NCBI GenBank assembly: GCA_001803235.1
Contig: MHBL01000366.1
Coordinates: 1-64,000, forward strand
Direction of reading: 5' to 3'
Source of the DNA: Lentisphaerae bacterium RIFOXYA12_64_32
Lineage (GTDB): Bacteria; Verrucomicrobiota; Lentisphaeria; Oligosphaerales; YB12-FULL-65-16
Length of the DNA: 64,000 nt
This document shows positions 1 through 10,900 of the stretch, in pieces (position 1 is the stretch's first letter; the number at the start of each line of letters is the position of its first letter). The notes below the pieces were generated by a model. It was not told where the DNA came from, did not search any database, and worked only from the letters and a program-made list of their open reading frames with translations. Position numbers and translations under genes: made by a program.

Positions 1-85
1 TAGCTCAGGCTATGCGCCGCCCTCGTGCCTTGAAACCGGCTCAAGATACCCGGCCGCAAATGCACAGGTTATTCTTGTACACCGC

Positions 86-3000
86 CTACGCCTGGGGAAT
101 GGGCGCGGGATTGTGTCGGCGGAACCAGCCGCGGAGGGTTTCCATCCAGACGTAGAAGACGGGGGTTACGTAGAGCGTGAGGAACTGCGAGAACACCAGG
201 CCGCCGACGACGGCCAGGCCGAGGGGGCGGCGCGCCTCGCCGCCGGTCCCGAAGCCGATGGCAATCGGGATGCCGGCCATGAGCGCGGCCATGGTCGTCA
301 TCATGATCGGGCGGAAGCGGGTCAGGCACGCTTCAACGATGGCGTCCTGCGGCGACTTGCCCTCGTCGCGCTGTGCGGAGATCGCAAAGTCGATCATCAT
401 GATGCCGTTCTTCTTCACGATTCCCACCAGCATGATGATGCCGACGAAGGCGTAGAGAGAGACATCCACCTTGAATGCGATCAGCGTGATCAGCGCGCCG
501 AGTCCGGCGAACGGCAGGGCGGTGAGGATGGTGACGGGGTGAATGAAGCTCTCGTAGAGGATTCCCAGCACGATGTAGATGACGACCACGGTCAGGATCA
601 GGAGCATGTTCAGGCCTTTCATGGAGCTCTGGAAGGCCTGGGCCGTGCCCTGGAAGCTGGCGCTGACCGTGTCCGGCAGGCTGCGCCGGACGTGCTCCTG
701 GACGGAGGCCAGTGCCGGCCCCAGGGACACACCGGGCTTCAGATCGAAGGAAATGGTGACCGAGGGGAGTTGCCCCGAATGGGTTACGCTGAGAGGGCCG
801 GCGCCGTGTTCGAACTGGACCAGTTCACGCAGCGGCACCAGCTTTCCTGCCGCGGAGCGGACGTAGATCAGGGACAGCGCGCTGCTGTCGCGCTGGTACT
901 CAGGCAGCAACTCGAGCAGGACGCGGTACTGGTTGTCCGGGGCGTAGATGGTGGAGATCTGGCGTGGGCCAAAGGCACTGTACAGGGCGTTCTCGATCTG
1001 CGCGGCGGAGACGCCGAGCACCGCAGCCTTGTCACGGTCGATGGCCACATTCACTTGCGGGTTGGTGATCTGCAGGTCGCTGGTGACATCCAGCAGTTCA
1101 GGAAGGGCCGCCAGTTCGGTGGCCATACGCGTCGCAAAGGCGTACAATTCCGGGGCATCCGAGCCTTGGAGTGTGTACTGGTACTGTGACTTGCTCATGC
1201 GGCCGCCGACGTTGATCACCGGCGGGTTCTGCAGGAAGACCTTGATCCCCGGGACGGCCGCCAGTTTGCCGCGCAGGCTCTGCACGACCTGGTCGGCGGA
1301 CATCTTGCGCTCCTGGCGCGGCTTGAGCCGCACGAACATGAAGCCCGTATTGCCGCTCCCCCCGAACGTGCTGGTGCCGGCGCGCGACATGAACGCCTCG
1401 ACGTTCGGATCCTGCTGGATCACGGACGCAACCGCCTGCTGATGTTCGGCCATGGCTGCAAACGAAATGCCCTGCGCCGCCTCGGTCTGGCCGCGGAGTA
1501 CGTTCTGGTCTTCGCTGGGGATAAAGCCTTTCGGCGCGACCTGGAACAAGTAAACGGTGAAAACCAGAACGCCCAGAGACAGGATCAGCACCCAGCTCTT
1601 GTGCCGGACCGTCCAGCGCAGCGTGGTTTCATAGAAGCGCAGAACCCAACCGCGTGGGGCGCGGGCGTGTTCGGCCTCGCCGTTGGCAGGCGCCTGATGC
1701 GGACGCAGAAACCGGCTGCACAGCATGGGGGTGAGGGTCAGGGCGACAAAGCCGGACACCAGCACGGCGACGCCGATAGTCACAGCGAACTCGCGGAACA
1801 GCCGACCAACGATCCCGCCCAGGAACATGACCGGGATGAACACGGCCGCCAGCGACAACGTCATGGAGATGATGGTGAAGGAAATCTCACGCGATCCGTC
1901 CAAGGCGGCCTGGTAGACACCTTTCCCCTTCTCGATGTGACGATAGATGTTCTCCAGCATGACAATGGCGTCGTCGACCACGAAACCGATCGACAGGGTC
2001 AGCGCCATCAGCGACAGGTTGTCCAGGCTGTAATTGAGCAGGTACATCACGGCAAAGGTGCCAATGATCGACATGGGCAGGGTCAGGCTCGGGATGATGG
2101 TGGCGCGCACGTTGCGCAGGAACAGGAAGATGACCAGGACGACCAGCGCCAGAGTCAGTTGCATGGTGAACTTGACGTCTTCGACTGAACGCTTGATGGT
2201 CTCCGACCGGTCGAAAAGCATTTCCAGGGACACGGAACCGGGCAACTGGGTGCGCAGCAACTCGAGCAACTCCTTGACGGCGGCGGCGACCTCGACGGTA
2301 TTGGTCCCAGGCTGGCGCTGAATGGCCAGCACGATGGCACGCTGCTGTTTCTCCGGCGTGCAGTACCACGCGGCTGTCTTATCGGTCTCGATGCCGTCGA
2401 TGACGCGGCCGATCTCCTCGAGCCGCACCGGGGCGCCGCCACGTTGCGCGACCACAATGCGGCGATAGGCCTGAGCGGTCGTGAGTTGGCCGGCGGTCTG
2501 GATAGTGAACGCCTTGTGACGGCCGTCGAGCGCTCCGGTGGGCAGGTTGACATTGGCGGTCTCGATGGCCTGCTGAACCTCGTCGATGCCGAGGCCGCGG
2601 GTCGACAGGGCGCGCGGATCCACCTGGACGCGGACCGCGTACTTCTGCGAGCCGTACACCTGGACCTGGGCGACGCCGCTGACGGTCGAGATGCGCTGCG
2701 CCAGGACGGTCTGGCCGTAGTTGTCCAGGGTGGACAGCGGCAGGGTCGCACTGGTCAGCGCCATGAACATGATCGGGGAATCGGCCGGGTTAACCTTGCG
2801 GTAGCTCGGCGGCGTGGTCATATCCGACGGCAGTTGCCGGAGCGTCTGGGCGATGGCGGCCTGCACGTCCTGGGCCGCGGCGTCAACATCGCGGTCGAGA
2901 CTGAACTGCAGCGTAATCTGGGTGTTGCCCAGCGAGCTGCTCGATGTCATGGAATCGAGGCCGGCAATGGTGGAGAACTGCTTTTCCAGCGGCGTGGCCA

Positions 3001-3187
3001 CCGCGGAGGCCATGGTCTCGGGGCTGGCGCCGGACAGGGACGCCGACACCGAAATGGTGGGAAAATCCACGGTTGGCAGGTCGCTGACGGGCAGCAGCGG
3101 ATACGCCATGAGTCCGAACAGCAGGATGCCTAACGACACCAGCGTCGTCATGACCGGACGGCGAATGAAGAGTTCAGATGGATTCAT
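86..3187 (-). CDS. RND-family multidrug efflux transporter, HAE1/AcrB-MdtB/C-like inner-membrane pump
   Basis: 1033-aa ORF starting MNPSELFIRRPVMTTLVSLGILLFGLMAYPLLPVSDLPTVDFPTISVSASLSGASPETMASAVATPLE, classical RND N-terminus; 12-TM layout with GFVVDDAIVMLENIYRHIE motif. Confidence 0.96.
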   Translation of the reverse strand: MNPSELFIRRPVMTTLVSLGILLFGLMAYPLLPVSDLPTVDFPTISVSASLSGASPETMASAVATPLEKQFSTIAGLDSMTSSSSLGNTQITLQFSLDRDVDAAAQDVQAAIAQTLRQLPSDMTTPPSYRKVNPADSPIMFMALTSATLPLSTLDNYGQTVLAQRISTVSGVAQVQVYGSQKYAVRVQVDPRALSTRGLGIDEVQQAIETANVNLPTGALDGRHKAFTIQTAGQLTTAQAYRRIVVAQRGGAPVRLEEIGRVIDGIETDKTAAWYCTPEKQQRAIVLAIQRQPGTNTVEVAAAVKELLELLRTQLPGSVSLEMLFDRSETIKRSVEDVKFTMQLTLALVVLVIFLFLRNVRATIIPSLTLPMSIIGTFAVMYLLNYSLDNLSLMALTLSIGFVVDDAIVMLENIYRHIEKGKGVYQAALDGSREISFTIISMTLSLAAVFIPVMFLGGIVGRLFREFAVTIGVAVLVSGFVALTLTPMLCSRFLRPHQAPANGEAEHARAPRGWVLRFYETTLRWTVRHKSWVLILSLGVLVFTVYLFQVAPKGFIPSEDQNVLRGQTEAAQGISFAAMAEHQQAVASVIQQDPNVEAFMSRAGTSTFGGSGNTGFMFVRLKPRQERKMSADQVVQSLRGKLAAVPGIKVFLQNPPVINVGGRMSKSQYQYTLQGSDAPELYAFATRMATELAALPELLDVTSDLQITNPQVNVAIDRDKAAVLGVSAAQIENALYSAFGPRQISTIYAPDNQYRVLLELLPEYQRDSSALSLIYVRSAAGKLVPLRELVQFEHGAGPLSVTHSGQLPSVTISFDLKPGVSLGPALASVQEHVRRSLPDTVSASFQGTAQAFQSSMKGLNMLLILTVVVIYIVLGILYESFIHPVTILTALPFAGLGALITLIAFKVDVSLYAFVGIIMLVGIVKKNGIMMIDFAISAQRDEGKSPQDAIVEACLTRFRPIMMTTMAALMAGIPIAIGFGTGGEARRPLGLAVVGGLVFSQFLTLYVTPVFYVWMETLRGWFRRHNPAPIPQA

Positions 3188-4425
3188 GGAGAGTTCTTCG
3201 CCGCTGCCTTGGCCGGTGCCGATTCCTGGCCGCTCTCGTTTTCCTTTTGACCCTCTCGGGAAGCCGACACGGGAGCACGGACGTCAACCTTGCCCCCGGG
3301 GATGAGGCGCAGTTGCCCGTCGGTCACCACCGTTTCGCCGGGCGCCAGGCCGCTGGCCACGATGATCTCGTCGCCGGCGGTCCGGGCGATAGTCACCGGC
3401 CGCAGGGAAGCCGTTTGGTCCTGGCCGACGACAAAGGCGTAGCTGCCTTGCTGCCCGGTCTGGATTGCCTGCGCCGGCGCCACGACGGCGTTCGGGTCCT
3501 CGCTCAATGTCAGCACGAGATCGACGTACTGGCCGGGCCAAAGTCTTTCATCCGTGTTCGCAAAGGTTGCCTTGAGGCGAATGGTCCCCGTCGTCTCGTC
3601 AACCGTGTTGTCGATGAAGGAAAGCTCGCCGGTCTCGCTGAAGGACGAGTCGCCGGGGGTGAGCACTGTCACCGGCAGTTTGCGCGCTGCCATGCCGGCC
3701 CGGATTTCGGGCAACGACACCTGCGGCACGGCGAACGTGACATAAACGGGAATGGTCTGGGCCAGGACGAGCATGGTCGTCTCATTGGCCTTGACGACGC
3801 TGCCCTCGCGGATGGGCAGGTCGCCGGCACGACCGTCGATGGGTGCGTCGATCGTGCAGTAATCGCGGTCGATCTTGGCTCGTTCGATGGTGGCCTTGTC
3901 AGCGGTGATGCTGGCCTGCAGAGCGTCGAGTCGGGAACGGGCCTGCTTCACTTCATCGTCGGTTGCGACGCCCTTCTCCAGCAGCGCATTGGCGATGCCG
4001 AGTTGGCGCTGCGCTTCGTCAGCCTGCACCTGGTCCCTGAGCAGCAACGCCTCGTACTGGTTGATGGTCGCCGCAAACGGCTTGGGGTCAAGACTGAACA
4101 GCGGATCGCCCTTCTTCACCCGCTGGCCGGGCTCGATGTGGACCCGCTGCAACTGTCCGGCAATCATGGGCTTGATCCAGACGGTGGCGTACGCCTCGAC
4201 GGTCCCGAACGTCACGATTCGCTTGGGCATGGTCTTCTGCACCACCGTGCCGACGGTGACTGGAACCGGCTTGGCGGGCGGGCGCGCCGAGCCCGCACCT
4301 GCGGCCCCTTTCTTGGGGAGGCAACCGCCGCCGAACAGGCCGGCAAGACTCAGACACAGGCCCGCCGCGCACACGGTGCGGACATGGCCCGGCCAGAGCG
4401 AAAGGCGGACACAACGATGACCCAT
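3184..4425 (-). CDS. RND efflux periplasmic adaptor (membrane fusion protein, MdtA-like lipoprotein)
   Basis: 413-aa ORF with lipobox-like LAGLFGGGC, HlyD/biotinyl-lipoyl-like region (IKPMIAGQLQRVHIEPGQRVKKGDPLF), overlapping the RND gene by 4 nt. Confidence 0.93.
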   Translation of the reverse strand: MGHRCVRLSLWPGHVRTVCAAGLCLSLAGLFGGGCLPKKGAAGAGSARPPAKPVPVTVGTVVQKTMPKRIVTFGTVEAYATVWIKPMIAGQLQRVHIEPGQRVKKGDPLFSLDPKPFAATINQYEALLLRDQVQADEAQRQLGIANALLEKGVATDDEVKQARSRLDALQASITADKATIERAKIDRDYCTIDAPIDGRAGDLPIREGSVVKANETTMLVLAQTIPVYVTFAVPQVSLPEIRAGMAARKLPVTVLTPGDSSFSETGELSFIDNTVDETTGTIRLKATFANTDERLWPGQYVDLVLTLSEDPNAVVAPAQAIQTGQQGSYAFVVGQDQTASLRPVTIARTAGDEIIVASGLAPGETVVTDGQLRLIPGGKVDVRAPVSASREGQKENESGQESAPAKAAAKNSP

Positions 4426-4595
4426 ATGGCTTCCTCCCGGGAGGGTTTCAGGTGTCAGGTTTCAGGTGTCAGCATGGAATCGGGTTGGCCCGTTACTCTG
4501 ACGGTCGATAGCGAAGCAGAGTCGGAGAGTCGTCGACCGGAGCGCTGAATGCTCCTTCATTGGGCAGTTGTCCGTCCGGAAACACAGCCCCAGGA

Positions 4596-6011
4596 CTACG
4601 GCTGGCCCGGTCCGGCGTCCGGCGTCCCGGCGATCTCTTTCAGAACGCGGACCGCAACGTTGTCCACGAAGATGGTCCGATCGCCCGACTCTGTCTGGCG
4701 GAACTCCAGGTCCATTTCGGGGCGATCGGCCTTGAACTCGAAGGCCATCTGCTGGAAGGGGTTGAAGGTCCCGACGGCCCAGACTTCCTCGTCCTGGACG
4801 GTCACGTCGCCGATCGTGACCCGGAGTTTGGGAGTGCCGCCGAAATTCTCCTGTCGCGCGTTGAAGCCGTAACACAGTTCGTATGTCTTTCCCGGTTCCA
4901 GACCCTTGATGGTCTGTCGCAACCACGCCTCATCCTGGAGCACGGCGAAAGCCGGGCCGTCCGACAGGCCGTTGTCGTGGAAGCCCTGGCCGGTGGCCTG
5001 CTGCACGAACACCTTCCCCTGCTTGGTCCAGCCGGCGACCGGCGCATCGGGCGCGGTGAAGGCGTCCTTGGGAAGGCTGCCGTTGAAGCTGGTGTTGTGC
5101 AGGACGATCTGGTCCGAGTCGCGTTGGAGCACCGACACGCAATCGATGAGGACAACGGCGGCGGGGTCGGCCGCCGTGTTGGTGAACACCAGGTCGCCAC
5201 TGCTCTTGGCGGAACGGAAGGAGAACGTCGCGCACTCGTACTCGGCGCCGCTGGAGATCTCCGCCACGGTGCCGACGCTTTCCCCGGCATAGCTCACAGA
5301 CAGGCCGGGCACAGCGCCGTCCTGACGCCGCGAGTAGTAAAACTGCACCCAGTAGCCTTTGAACGCGGTCAACCCGGCCAACCCCTGGGTCAAGGTGGCG
5401 CCACCGGGAAGGAACGCGACCTGCACGCCGTCCGGGATCGTCGTTCCGGCCGCCGCCGGCTGCGTCGAATCGCTGACCCCGCCGCCACCCGCGCCGCCTC
5501 GGGTCCAGCCATTCGGGTCGCCCTCGCCGCTGTCCGGAATCGAGTTGCTCTCAAAACTCGCATTCTTCAGAACAACCGAACCGCCGCGCGGTTTGGTCAG
5601 TTTGCGGGGCGGTTGCTTGGGAGGAAGGGACGGGGGAGACGGCTCCTCTTTGACCCCCGGCAGTTTGAGTTTGAACGGGCCGCCAAGTTCCGCGTCGGGT
5701 GCTGTTGGGGCGGACGTGTTACTCTTCTTCGTGACCATCACGACCTTGCGCTCCCCCGGGGACTTGCGCACGGGCGCCGATTCCGGCCGCTTCGGGTCCG
5801 GGCCGAAAAGCGTGAACAGGAACAGCCCCAGAAATATGGCGGCGCCAGCGAGGGTGACTTTAATGCCCCACGGCTTGATCTCCGCCGGGATCTCTTCTTC
5901 GACCGCGGCACGCTCGATCATGCCGGAGTCCAAACGCAGCGCGGTGTGGGTTTCACCGGGATTCACCCCGCCGTTTCCGTCTGAAGCCGGGTAGATGCCC
6001 GACGTGGTCAT
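4596..6011 (-). CDS. Single-TM anchored protein with two extracytoplasmic jelly-roll (CBM/DUF642-like) modules
   Basis: ORF 4596-6302; ATG at 6011 gives MTTSGIYPAS..., one TM segment (VTLAGAAIFLGLFLFTLFG), then two modules of the type VLKNASFESNSIPDSG...GW / LHNTSFNGSLPKDAF...GW. Start codon uncertain (6227 also possible). Confidence 0.6.
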   Translation of the reverse strand: MTTSGIYPASDGNGGVNPGETHTALRLDSGMIERAAVEEEIPAEIKPWGIKVTLAGAAIFLGLFLFTLFGPDPKRPESAPVRKSPGERKVVMVTKKSNTSAPTAPDAELGGPFKLKLPGVKEEPSPPSLPPKQPPRKLTKPRGGSVVLKNASFESNSIPDSGEGDPNGWTRGGAGGGGVSDSTQPAAAGTTIPDGVQVAFLPGGATLTQGLAGLTAFKGYWVQFYYSRRQDGAVPGLSVSYAGESVGTVAEISSGAEYECATFSFRSAKSSGDLVFTNTAADPAAVVLIDCVSVLQRDSDQIVLHNTSFNGSLPKDAFTAPDAPVAGWTKQGKVFVQQATGQGFHDNGLSDGPAFAVLQDEAWLRQTIKGLEPGKTYELCYGFNARQENFGGTPKLRVTIGDVTVQDEEVWAVGTFNPFQQMAFEFKADRPEMDLEFRQTESGDRTIFVDNVAVRVLKEIAGTPDAGPGQP

Positions 6012-6469
6012 GCCGCGCGCGGGCGGATTGCGGCCGTCGCCGCTACCCCTTCCCTTGTCAACGGCAAACCGGTTCAGGATCGACTCCGGCAGGTTGCCGG
6101 CAGTCGAAGCACCGGTCCCAGAACCGCCCGGTGATGCGACGGCCCAAGCGGGTTGGTGCAGGTGCAGACGTCGCACCCCGTATAGCCTTAACCAGAATCG
6201 GATGAGTTCAACTGGCGCAAAGACCATTTCAGTGTCCTGTGGCAGACGATTCCTGACTCCGCGTTCCCAAGCCCGGCCCCGCGCCGAACCCACCGCACAC
6301 ACCGGTGCCCAGGAACATCCTGAAAAGATTAACGATAAGTCGTCTTCGTGCTCCGCGCCAGTTGCCGCCCGGTTTTTTGGTAATGCGTCAGCGCCCCCCG
6401 GCCGGCGGACCGGCCGGTCATGTGTGGGCGTTACTCACTGTTTGTCCGGGTCGTTCTGGCAAAGTGGCG

Positions 6470-6509
6470 GGAGCGGCTCGCTCCCGCGGGTGTCGGAGCG
6501 AGCCGCTCC
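6470..6509. repeat. Hairpin, 15-bp perfect arms
   Basis: GGAGCGGCTCGCTCC (6470-6484) / GGAGCGAGCCGCTCC (6495-6509). Confidence 0.9.
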
Positions 6510-6602
6510 GACCACTCTAGGCGCCAGCCCCGGTCAACCGTCGACCTTATCTCCACCCGTGACTCCCATGAAACTCGGCCATCTCGCACACACGGTGCCC
6601 GC

Positions 6603-6705
6603 GCCTGAGTCCCGCCTTTAGGCGGAAGTGGCAGGCGAGCTTGAGCGAGCCGATCCCCGGCCGCTCGCTGAAGCGTCGCAAGGCTTCCGCCTAAAGGCGG
6701 GACTC
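6603..6705. repeat. BIME-like composite REP palindrome, 24-bp perfect arms
   Basis: CTGAGTCCCGCCTTTAGGCGGAAG (6603-6626) / CTTCCGCCTAAAGGCGGGACTCAG (6682-6705); same core as the RAYT-flanking repeats at 39995, 40804, 44468 and 44704. Confidence 0.9.
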
Positions 6706-6783
6706 AGACCAGGACGCCCGAGTTTCGTGCCGAGATGACCGGCCGGTCTGCCGGCCGGGGGGCGCTGACGCATCACGTTTCTT

Positions 6784-6976
6784 GACCTGTGCAAGCACCG
6801 GATCAAGCGCCGTCACATTCTGACAGTACTGCGGGCGGCCCTCCGCCCGCTTCTCGGCACGCGCGTAGCACAAAACTCGGATGGCGGGCGGAGGGCCGCC
6901 CGCGGTACTGTCGGTCAGACAAGGCGGTCTGGACTGGCACCGCGACCTACCCGGCGTCACTCTGCTTGCACAGGTC
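6784..6976. mobile_element. MITE-like element with 14-bp perfect terminal inverted repeats
   Basis: GACCTGTGCAAGCA (6784-6797) / TGCTTGCACAGGTC (6963-6976); internal long hairpin GACAGTACTGCGGGCGGCCCTCCGCCCGC (6822-6850) / GCGGGCGGAGGGCCGCCCGCGGTACTGTC (6884-6912), 28/29. Confidence 0.6.
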
Positions 6977-7083
6977 GACGTTTCTTGTCGTGCGTAAGCG
7001 CGGGGTCCTTCACGCCTTCCCCAATCGAGGCACGGCTTGACCAACGTCTTGAGCGGCGACGCGCTGGCACTGCCGGCGCGAAC

Positions 7084-7851
7084 TCAACGGCCGGCCGCGA
7101 CCGGCAAACGGATGGTGAACAGGCTGCCGCGCAGTTCCGGCGTGGCAGGATGGTCGGTCTTGACGAGGATGCTCTGCTCACGCGTGGTAATGGCGTCCTT
7201 CTCGGGTCGCGTCAGGACCAAGACCGTTTTCTGGCCGGGGGCAACGGCAAGCGGCAGCTTCGCGTCGCACGTCCAGCCTGGCGGCAGTTCCAGCGCGGTG
7301 GCGTGTGCTGTGGTCTTCGGGTCGCCGTTCTCCAACGTGATCGTCGCCGTGCACACACCGCCGCTGACGGTGGCGAGGTGGCGCGGGTTGCCGGAGGCGA
7401 AGCGCAGGCCCGGGGTACGGCGCGGCAGCGAGATGGTCAGTTCGAGTCTGCAGAGCGGCCGGGCTGGGTCACTGGTCTCCAGGGAAATGCTTTTCCGGAT
7501 CTCGCCCTCGAAACTGGCGGTGCGCAGTTCACCGCGCAACTCCGTTTCCTTGCCTGCCTCGATCTCCTGAGCTCCGAGCGCTGTGGTCGTGCAGCCGCAA
7601 CTGGCGCGCACGGTCTTGATGGTCAGCTTCGCATCGCCCTCGTTGCGCAACAGAAAGACGTAGCTGTAGCTGCCCCTATTCGTGTCCTGCACCCCAAACT
7701 CGAAGACCGGCGGGAAGACGGCAAGCTTGGGAGCGGCGGCGGCGGCCGGTGTCAGCAACCACGCGGCAGCCAGTAACCCGGCAAGCAGCAGACATCGAAC
7801 GCTGAACACGGAGTGGGAAGCATCGCCTGATAGATATCGCGTCGTGAGCAT
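7084..7851 (-). CDS. DUF1573-domain secreted protein
   Basis: FPPVFEFGVQDTNRGSYSYVFLLRNEGDAKLTIKTVRASCGCTTTALGAQEIEAGKETELRG is typical of DUF1573; signal peptide if started at Met 7851 (MLTTRYLSGDASHSVFSVRCLLLAGLLAAAWLL). Confidence 0.85.
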   Translation of the reverse strand: MLTTRYLSGDASHSVFSVRCLLLAGLLAAAWLLTPAAAAAPKLAVFPPVFEFGVQDTNRGSYSYVFLLRNEGDAKLTIKTVRASCGCTTTALGAQEIEAGKETELRGELRTASFEGEIRKSISLETSDPARPLCRLELTISLPRRTPGLRFASGNPRHLATVSGGVCTATITLENGDPKTTAHATALELPPGWTCDAKLPLAVAPGQKTVLVLTRPEKDAITTREQSILVKTDHPATPELRGSLFTIRLPVAAGR

Positions 7852-7921
7852 CGAAAGGACCTGTCGAATTTTGTCGCAGCCGACCATCCACTCCGGGATG
7901 GCCGGCCACGCGAGCTCTGTC

Positions 7922-10900
7922 TTACGGCGCGCCCACATCGATGGTCAGCGGCGTGTTGCCGAGGAGGAAGAACCAGGCACCCTGCCCTTGGCGCAGCGCG
8001 GACTGCGGCGTGAACAGCACCCGCTCGTACGCGGCTTGAAGGCCGTCTTCCGCGCGCCACGTCCAGACGGGGTCACGGACCGGATTGCCAAGCCACGACG
8101 GCATCGCCGTGTAGTCCGCGACCGTGCCGACCAAGTTCCAACCCGGCTGGAGCGTGAGCAATTGTTCGTTGGTGCCGGGGCCGAAATTACGTTCCAGCGG
8201 CCAGCCGACGACAGGCAGCAGCGTCGGCTCCTCGGGACGACCGGGTGCCGGCCGGTGGTAGACCCACATGCCGGTCAGCGGCTTGACGGTGTTGGCCTCG
8301 GCCACCGCCGTATTGCCCTCGTCCGGATCGGAAAACCGCATTCCCACGCCCTGAACCTGGCGCCAGACCCAGACATGGCCGCCCTTGGCGTCCCCGAACA
8401 GGCCGTCGGCAGTGGACTCGTCCACCTGGGTGCGCAGGTTGTCTACCGGCTGGATCGGCAGGGATACCAGGTTCCAGCCGGAGAACAGGGCCAGTTCGTA
8501 GATCGTGAGGCCGATACGAATACTGCCCAGGTCGAACCAGCCGGAATGGGCCGCGCCGGGGTTAATGCCATCGGACGCCACACTGCGGACGCGGGCGTAC
8601 CAGGTGTCGCGGGCCGTCGGCTTGCCGATATCGAGCGAGGCGTCGGAATCCTCGCTCGTGGCAAACGACTCATCCTTGGACCATTCGTATTCGAGCGTAA
8701 TCGGGTCGTTGTCGTCGTCGGCAGCGAAATCGACGTCAACCACCGAAAGCGCCTGGTCGGCCTGCGGCAGCGCGAGGTCGTAATCCGCCGCGGTCGGTGT
8801 GGGCGGCGGCGTGTCGCCGATGGTTAGCGTTCCGGCGACTGGCGGTGCGTCGTGGCGGCCGCCGAGGGAGAGGTTGGCAAACGCCGTAACCGTGGTGGAC
8901 CAGACATCGCCCCTGGTGGTCAGAGTCTTGTCGAGCACGGCCCCCGTGGTGTCGCCGGCTGGGATGCCCCCGCCCTTGCGCCACTGAATGTCGTACGCCG
9001 GGTTGCCGGCGGCGGCTGGGTCGAACCAAGTGAGGCTGAAACTCAGGTCGTCGGCGGTGCGGGCCGGGTTCGGCAGCACGCTGACGGCGGTGGGTGCGTT
9101 CAGGACCGTGACATCGGACGAGCGCGCCGGGCTGGCGGACAGGTCCAAGCCATCACTGCCGCGAACTTCGCAATACACCCGGTCCCCGACCTTGACGCTG
9201 TTGCCGTCTATCGTCAGAATGACTGCGTCATCGAAGGCCGGCAGCGGTACGGGATCGGCGCGGCGGTCCGTGCGGAACCAGCGAATCTGGGCCCTGCTAC
9301 CGTCCTGGGCGTCGCTGTCGGGGTCCTGGTAGGTCCAGCCGTCAAGCGTGAGGGGTTCAGTGGCGAACACCACTTCGGCGGTCGGGCCGAGCTGGGCATT
9401 GGTGACCGTCGGGGCGCGGTTGACGTTCTGCACCGCCACCTCGCGGGCCAAGGTGATGGTGTGCCCCGCCGGGGGGTTGTCGCTGGCGCTGAACAGGGCG
9501 TCGTACGTTTTCACCGGCGCGGCGCGGCTGGCTTCGTCATAGGACGGGGTCCAGGTCAAGGTGGCGTGCCACTGACCCAGGTTGTCGTCCCACGCGGTTC
9601 CGGTGATGGTAGCTCCGGCAAGGGCGCCGTTACTGATGGTGTACCCGAGACTGACGGGATCGCCGTCCGGCTCATCGGCGGTGATGCCGAGAGTGAGGGT
9701 GCTGTTCTCGCTGACCACGATAGGTGCGGCATCCGGATTCACGGCGAGATTGGACGGCGGATCATCCACGGGTCTGACCTGGACGATGACGACCCCGGCC
9801 AGTTCCCCGCCGGGGCCGACGGCCTTGAAGTCAATGCGGTCGGTCCCGGTGAAGTTGGGCGCCGGCGTGTAGGTGATCAGGGTAGGATCCGGGCCCGCGC
9901 CACTCAGTGATCCGAACAGCGGGTTGGAGACGTCGTAGGTGTAATCGTTTTCGCCACCCACGGCATTGATGCGGAAGGTGACGGTGGTGTCTTCGAGCAC
10001 GTCAATCAGTGTCCGCCGGATCACCGGGGCGGTGACCGGCAGGCCGTGCCATGCCTGCGTCAATACCGTGGCGGCCAGTCGCTGATCCAGGGCGACGGTG
10101 GAATCCGGCGCATAGGTTACCACACCGTAGAATTCCTCGTCGCCCGGGACGCCGTTGCTGCTGCTGCCGACGTCATGGGTGTTGGCGGGCGCCACGGGCC
10201 ACCACTGGTCCAGGTACTCGGCCACGACGCCGCCGAGGGCCACGCCCGGTCGCTTGCTCCAGACATCCTCCTCGGCATCCCAGGCGCCGTTGGTATTGGC
10301 ATCGGCGAAACAGAGTCCGGTGCTGACACCGGCCGTGCCCGGTCCCGGCGCCGGGTCGATCACCCTCTCGTCGACGGCGTCATAGACGCCGGCCGTGCCC
10401 TTGTTTTCATCCTGCCAGAGCGGTTCTCCGGGGGTGTAGGTGTCACTGGCATCGGTGTCAACGTAGTAGAGGTTGATGCTGCCCTGGTAGCCGGCGGCAT
10501 TGTCGGCCGGGGGAGTGCCGCTGATGATGACGTCCACGCCGGGGTTGAACAGGCGCGGCAACGCGCCGGCGCCGGCAACGTCTTGCCAGATCGGTTCACC
10601 GCTATCCCAGAGGCCATTTTCATTCGTGTCCTTGAAGGCGAGGCCGGTCTGAATGCCGGCGGCCTGGTCGGCCGGAGCGCCGATGATCGCCGTATCGTAA
10701 CCGGCCTCGAAGAAGCCGTTGCGGCTGATGACCATGTCCTGCCACACGGGTTCACCCGCGTCCCAGAGGCCGTCGTTGTTGGCATCATGGAAGAACAGGC
10801 GTCCGGTAACGCCGGTGTCGCCATCGCCAACGGTCGTGGCCGCACCGGTGTAGACGATCTGGTCAACGGCGGCGCGGTAAACGCCGGGTTCACTCACGCG

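Larger units (their letters stand above)
6383..6773. repeat. Inverted-repeat-bounded intergenic block (39-bp arms, 38/39 match)
   Basis: ATGCGTCAGCGCCCCCCGGCCGGCGGACCGGCCGGTCAT (6383-6421) versus ATGACCGGCCGGTCTGCCGGCCGGGGGGCGCTGACGCAT (6735-6773). Confidence 0.9.

Noticed and set aside
1-85. Possible TolC-type partner gene next to the RND pump
   Set aside because: Only 85 nt are available before the window edge and no coding signal can be assessed.
4446-4472. Tandem TTTCAGGTGTCAGG duplication upstream of the MFP gene
   Set aside because: Only two short units; could be a minor tandem duplication, not enough for a functional claim.
6300-7000. Possible CRISPR array in the repeat island
   Set aside because: Repeats are inverted, of different families, without regular direct-repeat/spacer periodicity and no cas genes nearby.
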